Of a DNA stretch of 64,000 nt, positions 51,982 through 62,531 are shown one piece after another. The notes under the pieces were generated by a model. It ran no database searches. It was not told the origin of the DNA and worked only from the letters and a program-made list of their open reading frames with translations. This stretch comes from Azolla caroliniana (lineage: Eukaryota; Polypodiophyta): assembly GCA_043228905.1 (NCBI GenBank), contig JBHGNT010000001.1, forward strand, positions 20,832,001 to 20,896,000, read 5' to 3'. Each line of letters starts with the position of its first letter. Position 1 is the stretch's first letter. The position numbers were made by a program, and so were the translations under genes.

Positions 51982-52358
51982 CTCGTCTTCAATAAGTTCA
52001 CATATTCCTTCGTCAATCCACTTATGTGGAATCCTCGCCTTGTATTGGGATGTGGTGACCCCCAGGTTTTTATTAACCAATCTCTCAGCTCTTCATAAAC
52101 TTCAGGTCGTGCTCGAAGGAAATAACGCCATCCGAGAGGTGTGTCTCGAATGATGGAGTGGCCCATCTTCTTTCTCTGAGTTGATGAGTTCATCACCCTT
52201 TCTCTTGTGGGTGTCTTCTTGCTTTCTTTGATAGGTGTCCTTTTTCTTTCCTTCACTGGTGTCTTCACTTTCTCTTTCACCAATGTCTTCTTTATGGGTG
52301 TCCTTCTCATCATTGTCCTAGTCTTCACTATTCTTGTTGAAAGAATATGCATGTACAA
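51982..52358 (-). pseudogene. RING-H2 / coiled-coil gene, 5' portion
   Basis: Minus strand from the ATG at about 52358: MYMHILSTRIVK, then a Lys/Arg/Pro/Thr-rich stretch of repeated KxTPxKE-like units (VKEKVKTPVKERKRTPIKES), then RDTPLGWRYFLRARPEVYEE, WGSPHPNTRRGFHISGLTKE and YVNLLKTR, which meets YEHVYDTN at 29689 once copia E and one CATAT are removed. No stop in this exon. The basic N-terminus may bind nucleic acid. Product not recognised. Confidence 0.6.
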
Positions 52359-53020
52359 GAAGAAAACTCATCAAAATACTATCAACAACCAACAAATCAT
52401 CATAGCCAACTCAATCTAAGTTGCATGTACAAACCATGTCAAACACTCAAAAACCCTAAACAGTCGGAAAAAAACTCATCCATGTCAAACACACACAAAA
52501 TAAAAATAGACGGATAGGAAACACAAAGAAAACGAAAACATACCAGTTGGGCATGCAACACATAGAATATGAATAATCAAACCCTAAAACTGCAACACAG
52601 AGAATACTTGGAGGTCGTACAAGTTGCAGATGGAACGATGGGTCGAAGGCAGATGGAGCCAAGGTCAAGGCAGAGGTACCACACTATGTTGATTTCTTCA
52701 CCTTGGGAGCACACCAAGCCGAGAAAATCACCTATATGCAAGAGGTTGTTGACGAGGCTGTTGCAGAGGAGACAAGCAAGCATACACAGAGAAAGCACAT
52801 CAACAACAAGAACAACGAGCATAGAGGGGAAACAACAATCTCTGCATATACAGAGTTCAGAGATTGTAAGGAAACAACAACAAAAATCAGGCACAGAGGG
52901 AACACAACAAGAATTACGCAGGGAAACAAAGAATCGAAGGTGGAGTGAGAGAGAGCAAGAGAGAAAGAGAGAGATAAGTAATAGATATGTGTTTGATTTC
53001 TAACTTTCTATTTGACTGAC

Positions 53021-53078
<58 letters not shown>

Positions 53079-53340
53079 AACCAACTAACACATTCGAAAC
53101 CTTCACCATGTTTGCTTTCGTACAACTCTACCTAGGAGAATGAAGTTATAGTTAATGTATTAAATATGGCCTTGGGACACTTTGATTGTGACGTATAATA
53201 TCTTTGTACATTCGTATTGAATTTATTATTTGAATTTGAACGTCATTCAATAGATGATAATCCATTATTTTCTACACTAATTGTTTTATTTTCAATTTTT
53301 TATGTTTATTTTCTTCCTCGATTTAGTACTAAATTTCTGG
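52359..53340. other. Spacer upstream of the RING gene with GA microsatellite
   Basis: No convincing gene. It holds a perfect (GA)n run at 53024-53076 and flanking GA-rich sequence from about 52945. The RING gene promoter should lie at its left end. TTTAGTACTAAA at about 53322 again contains the AGTACT palindrome of the T2/RING introns, so this DNA may still belong to that element. Confidence 0.5.
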
Positions 53341-55016
53341 CCAGAAGTTGGTACACTGTACCATGCTTCGACCCAACTCATTTTGATTTCAAAATCATTT
53401 TCCGCCCCGGGAAACAACAAGGGAAAGTAGATGCTCTGTCTCGACGATCATATCTCGCACTTCGTCTTGGAGACCTGGCCTTCGACAATCAAAAGCAAAT
53501 TCTCCTAGGACCATCAAAGCTACAAGCAACAACAATTTATGCCACACCACTAGAATCAAGCCTTGTTGATACTATTCGGCAATGAATTCACTTTAATGAT
53601 TTCGCTAAGGATGTGTTAGCCCACATTAGTCCAAGCCATGCATCTTGCTTCACATTACAAGGGTCATCGCAACACTATCAGGAATTCAAATGGCAAGATG
53701 GCTTACTCTTTTACAAGAATCGCCTTTATGTCCTTGATGGATCACCCTGCCTTCAAGTATTGGAGCATTATCATGATGCCCCTATGGCTGGACATTTTGG
53801 TATTGCCAAGACCATGGAGTTGGTGAAGCACTCGTTTTGGTTGCCTCATTTGCAAAACTTTGTCTAAGATTATGTTTGTACATGTGACACTTGTTGTCAA
53901 GCCAAAATACCCAGGCATCATCCTTATGGCTTGTTATACCTATTACCGTCTCCAACTAAGCCGTGGCAGTCTATTTCTATGGATTTCATTATGGATCTGC
54001 CACCTTCAAAAAGATTTGATACTATTTTAAAAGTAGTCGATCGATTTACCAAGATGGCACATTTTTTACCATGTGTGAAGAGCATCAGTAGTCAGGAAAC
54101 CACAGATCTCATGGTCTTCCAAACAATATAATTAGCGATTGTGGTCCTCAATTTATCTCTCACTTTTGGAAGCACCTATGGGTAGGTCTCAGAATCTCTT
54201 GCAAACGCTCCCCGGCTTATCATCCACAAACCGACGGACAAACAGAGCGCACAAATCAAACACTCGAGCAGTATCTTCGTTGCTTTATCAATTATCAACA
54301 AGATGATTGGAGTAATATTTTACATCTTGCTGAGTTTGCAAACAATAACACGGTACACTCTTCTACCAAGGTTACACCTTTCTTTGCCTACGCTGGCAAC
54401 CATCCTCGATGGTGTATCGTAGATCTTCCCGAGGTCGCACGAAACCCTAGTGCTGAGCATCACCTTCTTCGACTACACCGGATCCAGTTAGCGTTATCTT
54501 CACATCTTTAGGCAACCCAATCACAACATAAGACTAATGCAGATCGCTATCGTCTTAAGTCTCCTTTTCAAGTTGGTGACCGAGTATGGTTGCTTAGTCA
54601 TCACATCAAGACTACTCGACCTTGTGAGAAACTCGATTATCAACGCTTAGGTCCTTTCTTCATCACGCAACAGATTAAGGATGCAACCTTTCATCTTAAC
54701 CTTCTAGCACACATGCGGCTTCACCGAGTGTTTCATAGCTCTCTTTGGAACCTTATCGCACCTCTTCCATTCTTGATCGAGTCGGGTAGCTACTATTCTA
54801 GATTCTAAGATTGTGCACAATAAGCTCTATTATCTGGTTGATTGGGTAGGCTATCCTCCAAGTGATCACACTTGGGAACTCGTCAATAATGTTTCTAATG
54901 CTCAAGCTCTTGTCGATGAATTCCATCGCCGCTATCCAAACAAATTGGGCCCTACATTGTTAACGCCGACTTCCATTCGTCGTTCTCGAAGGGGAGATAG
55001 TGTCATGAATACATAA
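53341..55016 (+). pseudogene. Chromovirus K RNase H end, integrase, chromodomain
   Basis: FDFKIIFRPGKQQGKVDALS (RNase H end), HYHDAPMAGHFGIAKTMELV...CDTCCQAKIPRH (HHCC), SMDFIMDLPPSKRFDTILKV (first Asp), a frameshift near 54120, a second catalytic segment reading SDCGPQF-like (Cys for Arg), and the [11 protein letters not shown]-like Glu segment at about 54230. It then has many shifts until KLDYQRLGPFFI and the chromodomain KLYYLVDWVGYPPSDHTWEL with HRRYPNKLG. The reading frame runs 15 bases into the LTR. Confidence 0.87.
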
Positions 55017-55487
55017 ACATCATGGCTTCACCTAGGCTTAAACCCAAGATACATAAACATCATGGCTTCACCTGGGCTTGAACCCAAGACCTTGTAATAC
55101 ATAATCAACAACCCCTCCAGTAAGATAGCCCATGATCATATGAGATAATAAAAACTACTTCTTGTAATACACTGATTATTGTAAATACTTTGGAACATTC
55201 TAGAACATTCTAGAATATCCTAGAACATCTTAGAATATTCTAGGTGAAGAAATTCTAGAACATTATAGAAATCTCTAGGCTATTCTATGGGAACCTATAA
55301 ATAAGGGCATACATGAACTCTCAAATCAATTCGAATCAACACCAGTCTTAAGCTCTCATCGCCTATCTTGTATCCATACTCATTCTACTTTAATACATTC
55401 ATTCTTCTCTTATCATTTCATTCATCTCTTCTTTTGATCTCTGTATACCTTTCTTCTGTCACTCTATCTTCTCTCTTGGTTGTGACA
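55001..55487 (+). repeat. 3' LTR of chromovirus K (487 bp)
   Basis: Starts TGTCATGAATACATAAACAT after the PPT GAAGGGGAGATAG and ends TTGGTTGTGACA. A 39-base direct repeat (ACATAAACATCATGGCTTCA...) occurs twice at 55011-55090. TATA box CTATAAATAA at 55295-55304. Confidence 0.88.
55192..55290 (+). promoter_or_regulatory. Heat shock element array in the chromovirus K LTR
   Basis: Alternating GAA and TTC at exact 5-base spacing: GGAACATTCTAGAACATTCT, then AGAATATCC, TAGAACATCT and TAGAATATTC, with further TTCTAGAA and TTCT units to 55285. A minimal heat shock element needs three such units; at least nine in phase are visible, five of them perfect in a row. The array ends a few bases before the TATA box at 55295, the right place for heat-inducible LTR transcription. 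Confidence 0.8.
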
Positions 55488-57857
55488 GAAAGGCCCAAAT
55501 TTGTGAAGCCTACGAGCTCGGGAAGAAACACCAGCTTCTGTTCCCCACTGAAAGAAACCAGAGCCGTAACAAGCTCGACTTGATACATTCGGATGTATGG
55601 GAACTGTCACAAAACGTTAGTCTTGGCGGGAGCCGATATTTCGTCTCCTTCATCGACGACTACAATTGGCACACGTGAATCTATCTCATTGAGAAGAGAA
55701 GCAAGGTCTTCGATTGTTTCCGGAACCTACAAAAGACTTGTCGAACAGGAAATAGAGAGGAAGATCAAGTGCCTGCTGTCGGATGGCAGAAAAGAGTATT
55801 TTTCCAGCCAATTCAATAACTATCTGCAACTGAAAGGAATTTGGAGGGAATTCAGCTACCGATATACGCCAGAGCAAAACGACGTTGCCGAGAGGAAGAA
55901 CTGATCGATTGTGGAGGCGGCAAGGGCGATGCTTGAGGAGAAAAGCATGCCCAAGTTTTACTAGGCCAAGGCTGTCCGAACAACTGTCTACATCCAAAAC
56001 CGGATTGGGGATAAGGTGTTAGCACACGAGCTATATTTCAGGCGTAAGCCGAATTTACGACAACTTAGGGTATTCGGCAACATGAGCCAGATGAGAGGCG
56101 GAGAAAGCTAGACCCCAAGTCGGAGAAGTGTATCCTTGTTGGTTACTCACATGAGCAAAAAGGTTATAAGTGTTATAACCCGCGAACAAAACAAGTTTGA
56201 GTGAGCCGAGATGTTGAATTTGACGAGTCAACATCATGGTACTCCTTACCGAATCTGACCCCCAACTCTGACCAGATTCCGGAAGATGAGTCTAGTGAGC
56301 CGGAAACGATCCGGGCAACAAATGAAGAAGGTTTTAGTACTCTAGATGAGAGTTCGATCTCATTTCGGCTAGGTAGGCCGAATGAAGAGCTAAGTTGCGT
56401 GCTTTCCCCGCGTAAGGAACCGAGGAGACGGTTCACACAAAAAGAGGAGGGGAAGAAGAAGATGTCGGAGTACGACATCGACAGAGAAGAGTTGGATCGG
56501 AGCGAGTCCAACTATGGAAGGAACGAAGACGGATCTTCAAAAGTGAAGTCCGAGTCCGCCAAGACGGCCTTGAAATCGGGAACCGAGAAGTTATGCCCAT
56601 TGACCCGCCAGAAGAATACCCTAAAATGGTATGGGTATAGTGAGTACATGGCGCATCACTACACATACATGGCAAAGGTGGCAGAAGTCCGTGAGCAACA
56701 AAGGATGCACATTGGTGTGCTGCAATGGAAGAAGAAATGCGAGCACTCGATGCCAACGACACATGGACCTGGTTTACCCTCCCCAACACGGCAAACTGAT
56801 CGGTTGCAAGTTGGTATTCAAGGTGAAGTACAATGCCGATGGTTCGGTCAACCAGTACAAGGCTTGGTTAGTGGCCAAAGGATATGACCCACGGAATCAA
56901 CTACGACGAGACCTTTGCTACGGTAGCGAAGATGACGACGGTTTGTGTGGTGCTAGCGGTTGCTACAACAAGGGGTTGGCATCTTCACCAAATAGACGTG
57001 AAGAATGGGTTTCTTCAAGGCGATCTTGAAGAACATGTCTACATGATCCAACCCCCCGGTTTTCAGTCGGAGATGGACAAGTCGACAATGCGCCGACTAA
57101 AGAAGTCACTTTAGGGCTTGAAGCAAGCCCCTCGAGCTTGGAATTCGAAGATCATGCACGGGTTGCATTAGATGGGGTTTGTGGCCTCCAAGTCCAACTC
57201 GTTGTTGTTCATCCAGAAAGATTCAGAAGGTTCGGTATGTATCTTGCTATATGTCGATGATCTAGTCATCACCGGACCCGTACTCGCTAAAATCAGTTGA
57301 ATGAAGCCCAACTGTCAGATGCATTAGAAATGAAGAACCTGGGGGACCTTCATTACTTCCGGAGATCGAAGTGATCCATACCCCTGATGGCATATTGCTA
57401 TCTTAGCGACACTATGTGCTGAATATCTTGTACAAGTTCGGCATGACTGATTGTCGACCGGTGTCCTCTCCCCTAGACTAGAACCTGAAGCTTCATCCCG
57501 ACTCTGGACTAGCCTGCAATGAGAAACGATTTTGACAAATTATTGGAAGCCTCATTTATCTAACTATCACCTGACCCGACATCAGCTATCCAGTCCGGAT
57601 GATAAGTCAGTTTATGCAGAAGCCGACCATGGAGCACCTTCAATGCGCACACCGAATACTCAGGTATGTTAGTGGCACTAAGGACCGGGGATTGTTATAC
57701 CGACACGGTATAACCAAAACACTAGTTGGTTATACAAATGCTGAAACCAAGAGCCGGATCGGAGAGTTGGATTGTAATCCGGATCAATATGAACGGGTAG
57801 GCTATTAGAGGCCTACGAATCTAGCCTAGGACATAGGCATATGTGAGTTTGTGTCAG
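55488..57857 (+). pseudogene. copia H remnant: integrase, reverse transcriptase, RNase H start, LTR fragment
   Basis: ICEAYELGKKHQLLFPTERN and RNKLDLIHSDVWELSQNVSL (pre-integrase/integrase), EFSYRYTPEQNDVAERKN (integrase Glu segment), LDPKSEKCILVGYSHEQKGY, ESTSWYSLPNLTP, then RT: TFATVAKMTTVCVVLAVATT, HQIDVKNGFLQGDLEEHVYM, LLYVDDLVITG (YVDD intact), PTMEHLQCAHRILRYVSGTK. At about 57740 RNase H stops and a piece of the copia C-type LTR (CGGGTAGGCTATTAGAGGCC) follows to 57857. Many stops and small deletions. Confidence 0.87.
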
Positions 57858-58310
57858 TGTTATGGGCATGACCATATAATATCCTGTGGTGAGAATTTAC
57901 CATAGTATTCTATACACGTGGATAAAGTGTGAGGGTTAAACGAGAGTGTAAAGAAGGGGAGGATTACTTTTAATCCTCGGGATTCAGACAAACCATTAGG
58001 CCAAGTTTGATCTTGCCTGGGGAACTTGGGTCTCACTATAAATATGAGGCCTAGCTACCCTCATTTGATGATCTCTCGACTACGTCAAGACTCCATTCTT
58101 CTGGTGGGTCAACTCTTGTAGCGAGCGCGCCAGCACCAAATATGACTCGACGCCATGGCAGTGGTATGGGACGCCGATCAAGGCATGAGTCCGTCGCTAT
58201 CCCTTCGCTTGGGGGTGGTCAGGTGGATCGACACCCTTCTTTCTCTCTCTCCTTTCTTATTAATCTATTATATCCTTATCATATGCTTACTTTAGATCTA
58301 ACCTCTAACA
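57858..58310 (+). repeat. 5' LTR of gypsy I (453 bp)
   Basis: TGTTATGGGCATGACCATAT to ACCTCTAACA, with CACTATAAATATGAGG (TATA) at about 58033-58048. The primer site TTGGTATCCGAGC follows at 58312, an initiator-Met-like PBS with one change. Confidence 0.83.
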
Positions 58311-59898
58311 ATTGGTATCCGAGCTTTCGTTCTAATGTTTCTTTTGTTGACTGTTTTTGTTTTCTTCTTGATCGATGGTGATCGATTGATATGCGGTCGA
58401 CCTTGATCTAGATATCGATCAACAAAGGAACTTTGGTAACTCTCTTTTTTTCCTATTCTTTCTTCTCCAAATCTAATCATGTATAGTCAATACATTGTGT
58501 TTTTATTTATTGATTGAATGATGTTGTGGTGGTAATGAATTGGCTGTATAAAACGTATACATATGTGTATGAGATCAATACCTCATTTGACATATATTTT
58601 ATATGTGATTGGTGCCGTATGCGTAAGAGGTCAATACCTCACTTGTGTATTACGTTCACCCTTATTTTTGGATGTTTCGTGTGTGTAGAGGCTATATGCC
58701 TCGATTACATGTCTCAATTTCATCATTTGTTGGCTATTTTATGTTACGATTTTTTTATAGTATACACATGTGTGGTCATGTGTATATGTATTTGATCGTA
58801 TACATGTGATAAACATACATATGTGTATATTAGATATTATGTGATTTTGTATATCGAACATTGTCCGTTTCGGGGAAAGGATCTTGGTGGCCATCGTCAC
58901 ATTTTTGTGAGAATGGCGTAGTCACCATCTTTTTTCAACCTTTTTTTTTAGTTGTCATCCCCGTTGGTCACTTCGATTTCGCTACACATTATAACAAAAC
59001 AGTCATAGCCACAATGATGTTGAGAGTGTGGGGCTTGACCCACTTCATGTGAGGTTGCTCCTATGACACACACATCCAACATCCCTCCCTCATTACATGG
59101 ATACGATGCCACCATGAGATCATCATTACGGAAGGCATTTGTAATGACGTAACCATGTGATGGGCCACGTGGAACTACTACGAAAAAAGGGCTCATTTGG
59201 CTTGACCATTAGGTTGCACTTTGGTATATGCCATCGTAATTATGAGACTTGAGGTTAGGTAACGTACCGACATAGTTTTGTAGTAAACCAGGGGGAAATA
59301 AGGACTCTCGACATATATGTTTTCTTTTAGAAAACTATATGGGAAAATGCCTTCGCATATCTCTCATATGCATAAACATTAAACATTCAAAAGGAGCAAA
59401 CCATTTGGTTATGTGTGTAATGTATTTGTTCTCGAGGTCTCGAGTTCAAATGTGACCAAGACCATACACCATTATTGATACATATGACTATAAAATATGT
59501 TTAGACTTTAGGTCTAAGTGCACTTCGGGGGGTCCTCGTAATAGGACTTAAAGAGCTGAAACCACATGGGTGGGCACAGAAACATAGTTTATTGTTAACA
59601 TTTTTTCGTGTTTAAACTATTCATGATGCAAACATACATGGTTGAGCCTCGGGGAGCCGCCATGAAAAAATCGATATAGAGATCAGGGAAAGACATTTAT
59701 TTGTCACCCCCATGGTTTTTAAAACACCTTTGTGTTACCATAGTAACCTAATCTTGAACCTCATCTCATACTTCTAGAGGGGTATTGACGTGAGATCACG
59801 ATATCGATTAATGTTTGCCCATGATATGTTTACATCACGACATAATGTTATGACTATTTGTCTGACCTTATCCTATTTCTTTGCCAGGAATTATCATT
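58311..59898 (+). other. gypsy I leader (PBS to gag)
   Basis: About 1.6 kb without a convincing coding region before the gag ATG near 59899. It contains TATGTGTATA-type short repeats at 58540-58850. A leader this long could hold packaging signals, but nothing specific is visible. Confidence 0.5.
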
Positions 59899-60850
59899 CA
59901 ATGGCTCATAATAACGACCCAATGACATCCACACAAGCGGAAGGAAATCCTCTTGGGCCAATCCCCATAGTGTCATATTTTTTACAAATACAAAATTTCC
60001 TTAATTCAACCTTGCATCAGATGACCAAACTTCGGGAATCTCATAGTGCTCTTGAGACACATGTCATTAGTTTTCAAGGTGATACTAATAGACTCGATGA
60101 GCGTCAAGGTGAACCATCATTTGTTGTAAAGCCATTTACGGGAGAGAAAAAGGAAAGAACCGAAGAAGCAATCTTCATGTGGTTGGGCCGATGGGAGTCT
60201 CATTTTGAGCTCTACCCCAAGCCAGATAGTGCGAATATTGCATATATTGGTCGAGAACTAGGGGGTAAGGCTGCCGCCTAGCAGCGTGGGCTCCGCACTA
60301 CGGGGAAATTGCCTGATACCTGGACAGACTTTGTCATAGTTTTCGAGGACCAATTTCTACAACCTCCATCTCGAACTGAGGCAACACAAGTGTTAATGAA
60401 CCTCTCCAACTAGAAATTTTCCTCGTTAGAAGACTATGTTCACCATGCTAGAACCCAAATCCAAAAATCGGGTCTAAGAGGGAACAATTGCTTAATGACT
60501 TGTTTTGTCAATGGCATCCCCAATTCGGACTATCAATGGATAGTGCATGATAAGGATTCCAAATCCTTCGAAGAGGCTGCTGAAATAGTGCTTCGCTATC
60601 AACGCACTTCGAAGAAAGACCATAACAAACCAATGAAGTGCCCGAGACTAAGCAATCACAATATCGCTAGGAAACGCAAGGCACCCAACGAATTCATGGA
60701 TCGCGATTGTAAGCGACAATATCCTTTTTGTGTATTCTACAAAAAGAAGGGTCATACAAAAGAGCAATGTTGAAAGCTCCAACGGAAAGAGTACGATAAC
60801 AAAACAAAAGTTGCTGACCATAAAGGTCAAATTCCTAATGTCCTTTAGGT
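59899..60850 (+). pseudogene. gypsy I gag
   Basis: MAHNNDPMTSTQAEGNPLG starts at 59899; the frame is open upstream to 59790. FLQIQNFLNSTLHQMTKLRE (coiled coil), PFTGEKKERTEEAIFMWLGR, LPDTWTDFVIVFEDQFLQPP, LEDYVHHARTQIQKSGLRGN, FEEAAEIVLRYQRTSKKDHN, and a knuckle CVFYKKKGHTKEQC whose second Cys is Tyr. Stops at 60280, 60411 and 60772. Confidence 0.85.
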
Positions 60851-60899
60851 CTATACACATCATTTAAGTAATTGTAAATGTTCTTTCCTTCACTATGTA

Positions 60900-61778
60900 T
60901 TGGGACCCAATGATTTACTAAATGCAAATGGGTATATCAATGGATCTTGCATACAATTCTTATTTGATTGGAGAAGCTCAGACAACTTTGTGAATGATCA
61001 TTTGGTTCAGATATGGGGAATCCAACCCACCATAAGTGATCACACCTATAAGGTGCACTTGGCTGATGGAAGAATACAATACATCAACGGGGCGATTCAC
61101 TCATTAGGAATTTCTATTGATACTTATATAGAGGAAATAGACTTCCATGTAATGAATCTTTGTACCACTGATGTAATATTGGCTTATGCCTGGTTTTTTA
61201 ATAAAAACTCTTCTTTATTTATTGATTGGGTTCACCATTTGATTACCTTTGTACTAAACGATTGTACTCATTTTATTCAATGTGTAAATAAACAATCTCT
61301 TTCGATTGTTTCCTCTCCATCAATATCCGAGTTGTCTTGTTCTTCTTTATTTTATTGTGTACTTGATCCAAACATTCACGTTTATAATATCGATAATGTC
61401 TCGAGTCAATTATCATATTTTGAACAACTCGATGAAATCTTAAATGATTTTCGTGATGTTTTTCCTAGTCAACTACCACATGGGATACCTCCTAAATGTA
61501 ATATAGACCATCGTATAGATATTGTACCTAGTGATGCACCAAACAGTATACCTCCTTATCACTTAAGTCGATTTGAAGAGGATGAGGTATCTAAGCAACT
61601 CAAGGACTATTTATGAATGGGTTATATACATTATAGTAAATCTCCATGGGGTGCACCTGTTCTCTTGGTAAAAAAGAAAGAGGGCACATGGTGTATGTGT
61701 ATTAATTACCGACACTTGAATAAAGTGACGATCAAGAATTCGTATCCATTGCCTAGGGCTGACGATCTAATTGACCGT
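60900..61778 (+). pseudogene. gypsy I protease and start of reverse transcriptase
   Basis: CIQFLFDWRSSDNFVNDHLV (protease active site D-W-R where D-S-G is expected), KVHLADGRIQYINGAIHSLG, VILAYAWFFNKNSSLFIDWV, then NDFRDVFPSQLPHGIPPKCN, PPYHLSRFEEDEVSKQLKDY, a stop at 61614, then [40 protein letters not shown] and ADDLID, where gypsy J begins. Dead by the changed protease site and the interruption. Confidence 0.87.
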
Positions 61779-62458
61779 TGTCACGTTGTTACGCGCGTGT
61801 GTATAGAACGAGGCGGGACCACGGGGGTCTTGGACCGAGGAATAACCGGTCAGGAGTAGGAGCAAGAAAGACAACTGTCGTGCTTCCACACACGCACACA
61901 CACACACAGATACACAGAAACCGCAACCGAATGGAACAACCAAAACGAGACGAATGCGTATATGTATATATATATATTCTGATGAAAAAGGGGTTACAAC
62001 CGGCAGGCCGGTGAGCGACAAATCTCCTACGCCTATGCACACGCACACGCACACGGAAGAGCGAGATGGAGACTCTGCCGGAAGCACTCGAGCATTCTGC
62101 GGAGTAGAGAAAACTTGCACAGAGCAAATACAGAGAAAGACGGAGGAGAAGAGCTTGGTCCTAGTCTGACAGTACTTCGTCCTCGACAAAAAGCGATCCC
62201 CTTTTTTCCTTCCTCTCCCTCTCATTTATAGCCCAAGGAGGGAGGCCGTTACAACTTGTTACATCATATTTCTTCTTTGTCCTTTCAGACAGAGATATGC
62301 CTCGATTTCCTACCTATCAAATCCGCACGACCTAGGATATTCACATCAGCCGACTTGTACCTAAATACGTACATTACAACAAACTTGTGCCCGTGTGTAA
62401 GGGCCGGTTCGTGCACATCATTCTCGGATTCTGCCTAGGGACGGTTTTCTCCACGACA
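61779..62458 (-). repeat. 3' LTR of gypsy J (680 bp)
   Basis: Plus-strand ends TGTCACGTTGTTACGC and TTTTCTCCACGACA. On the minus strand it follows the PPT GGTTAGGTGGGGGCGGA. It contains a CA-repeat near 61890-61910, a TATATA run near 61960 and a second ACGCACACGC cluster near 62040. Confidence 0.87.
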
Positions 62459-62531
62459 TCCGCCCCCACCTAACCGTGCATCCACCGGTATGCGCCAAAA
62501 TAGACTCTTGCTAGAGAAGACCGGTCTACGC

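Larger units (their letters stand above)
53341..55487 (+). mobile_element. gypsy chromovirus K, 5'-truncated, with 3' LTR
   Basis: Contains the end of RNase H, integrase and chromodomain, then PPT and a 487-bp LTR. It starts mid-pol at about 53341, so gag, protease and most of RT are absent. Related to, but distinct from, the chromovirus at 19808-24300. Confidence 0.9.
57858..61778 (+). mobile_element. Ty3/gypsy retrotransposon I, 5' part
   Basis: 5' LTR, PBS, long leader, gag, protease and the first third of reverse transcriptase, then interruption by gypsy J at 61779. The remainder must lie beyond the window. GTCAG at 57853-57857 is the candidate left target duplication. Confidence 0.88.

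Noticed and set aside
4655-57857. Copia B (4655-5140) and copia H (55488-57857) as halves of one element
   Set aside because: Copia B lies inside TE1, whose right end is at 14484, and H follows a chromovirus LTR. No target duplication or frame join supports a 50 kb split.
61890-62060. CA/TA microsatellites as an independent feature
   Set aside because: They are inside the gypsy J LTR and need no separate explanation.
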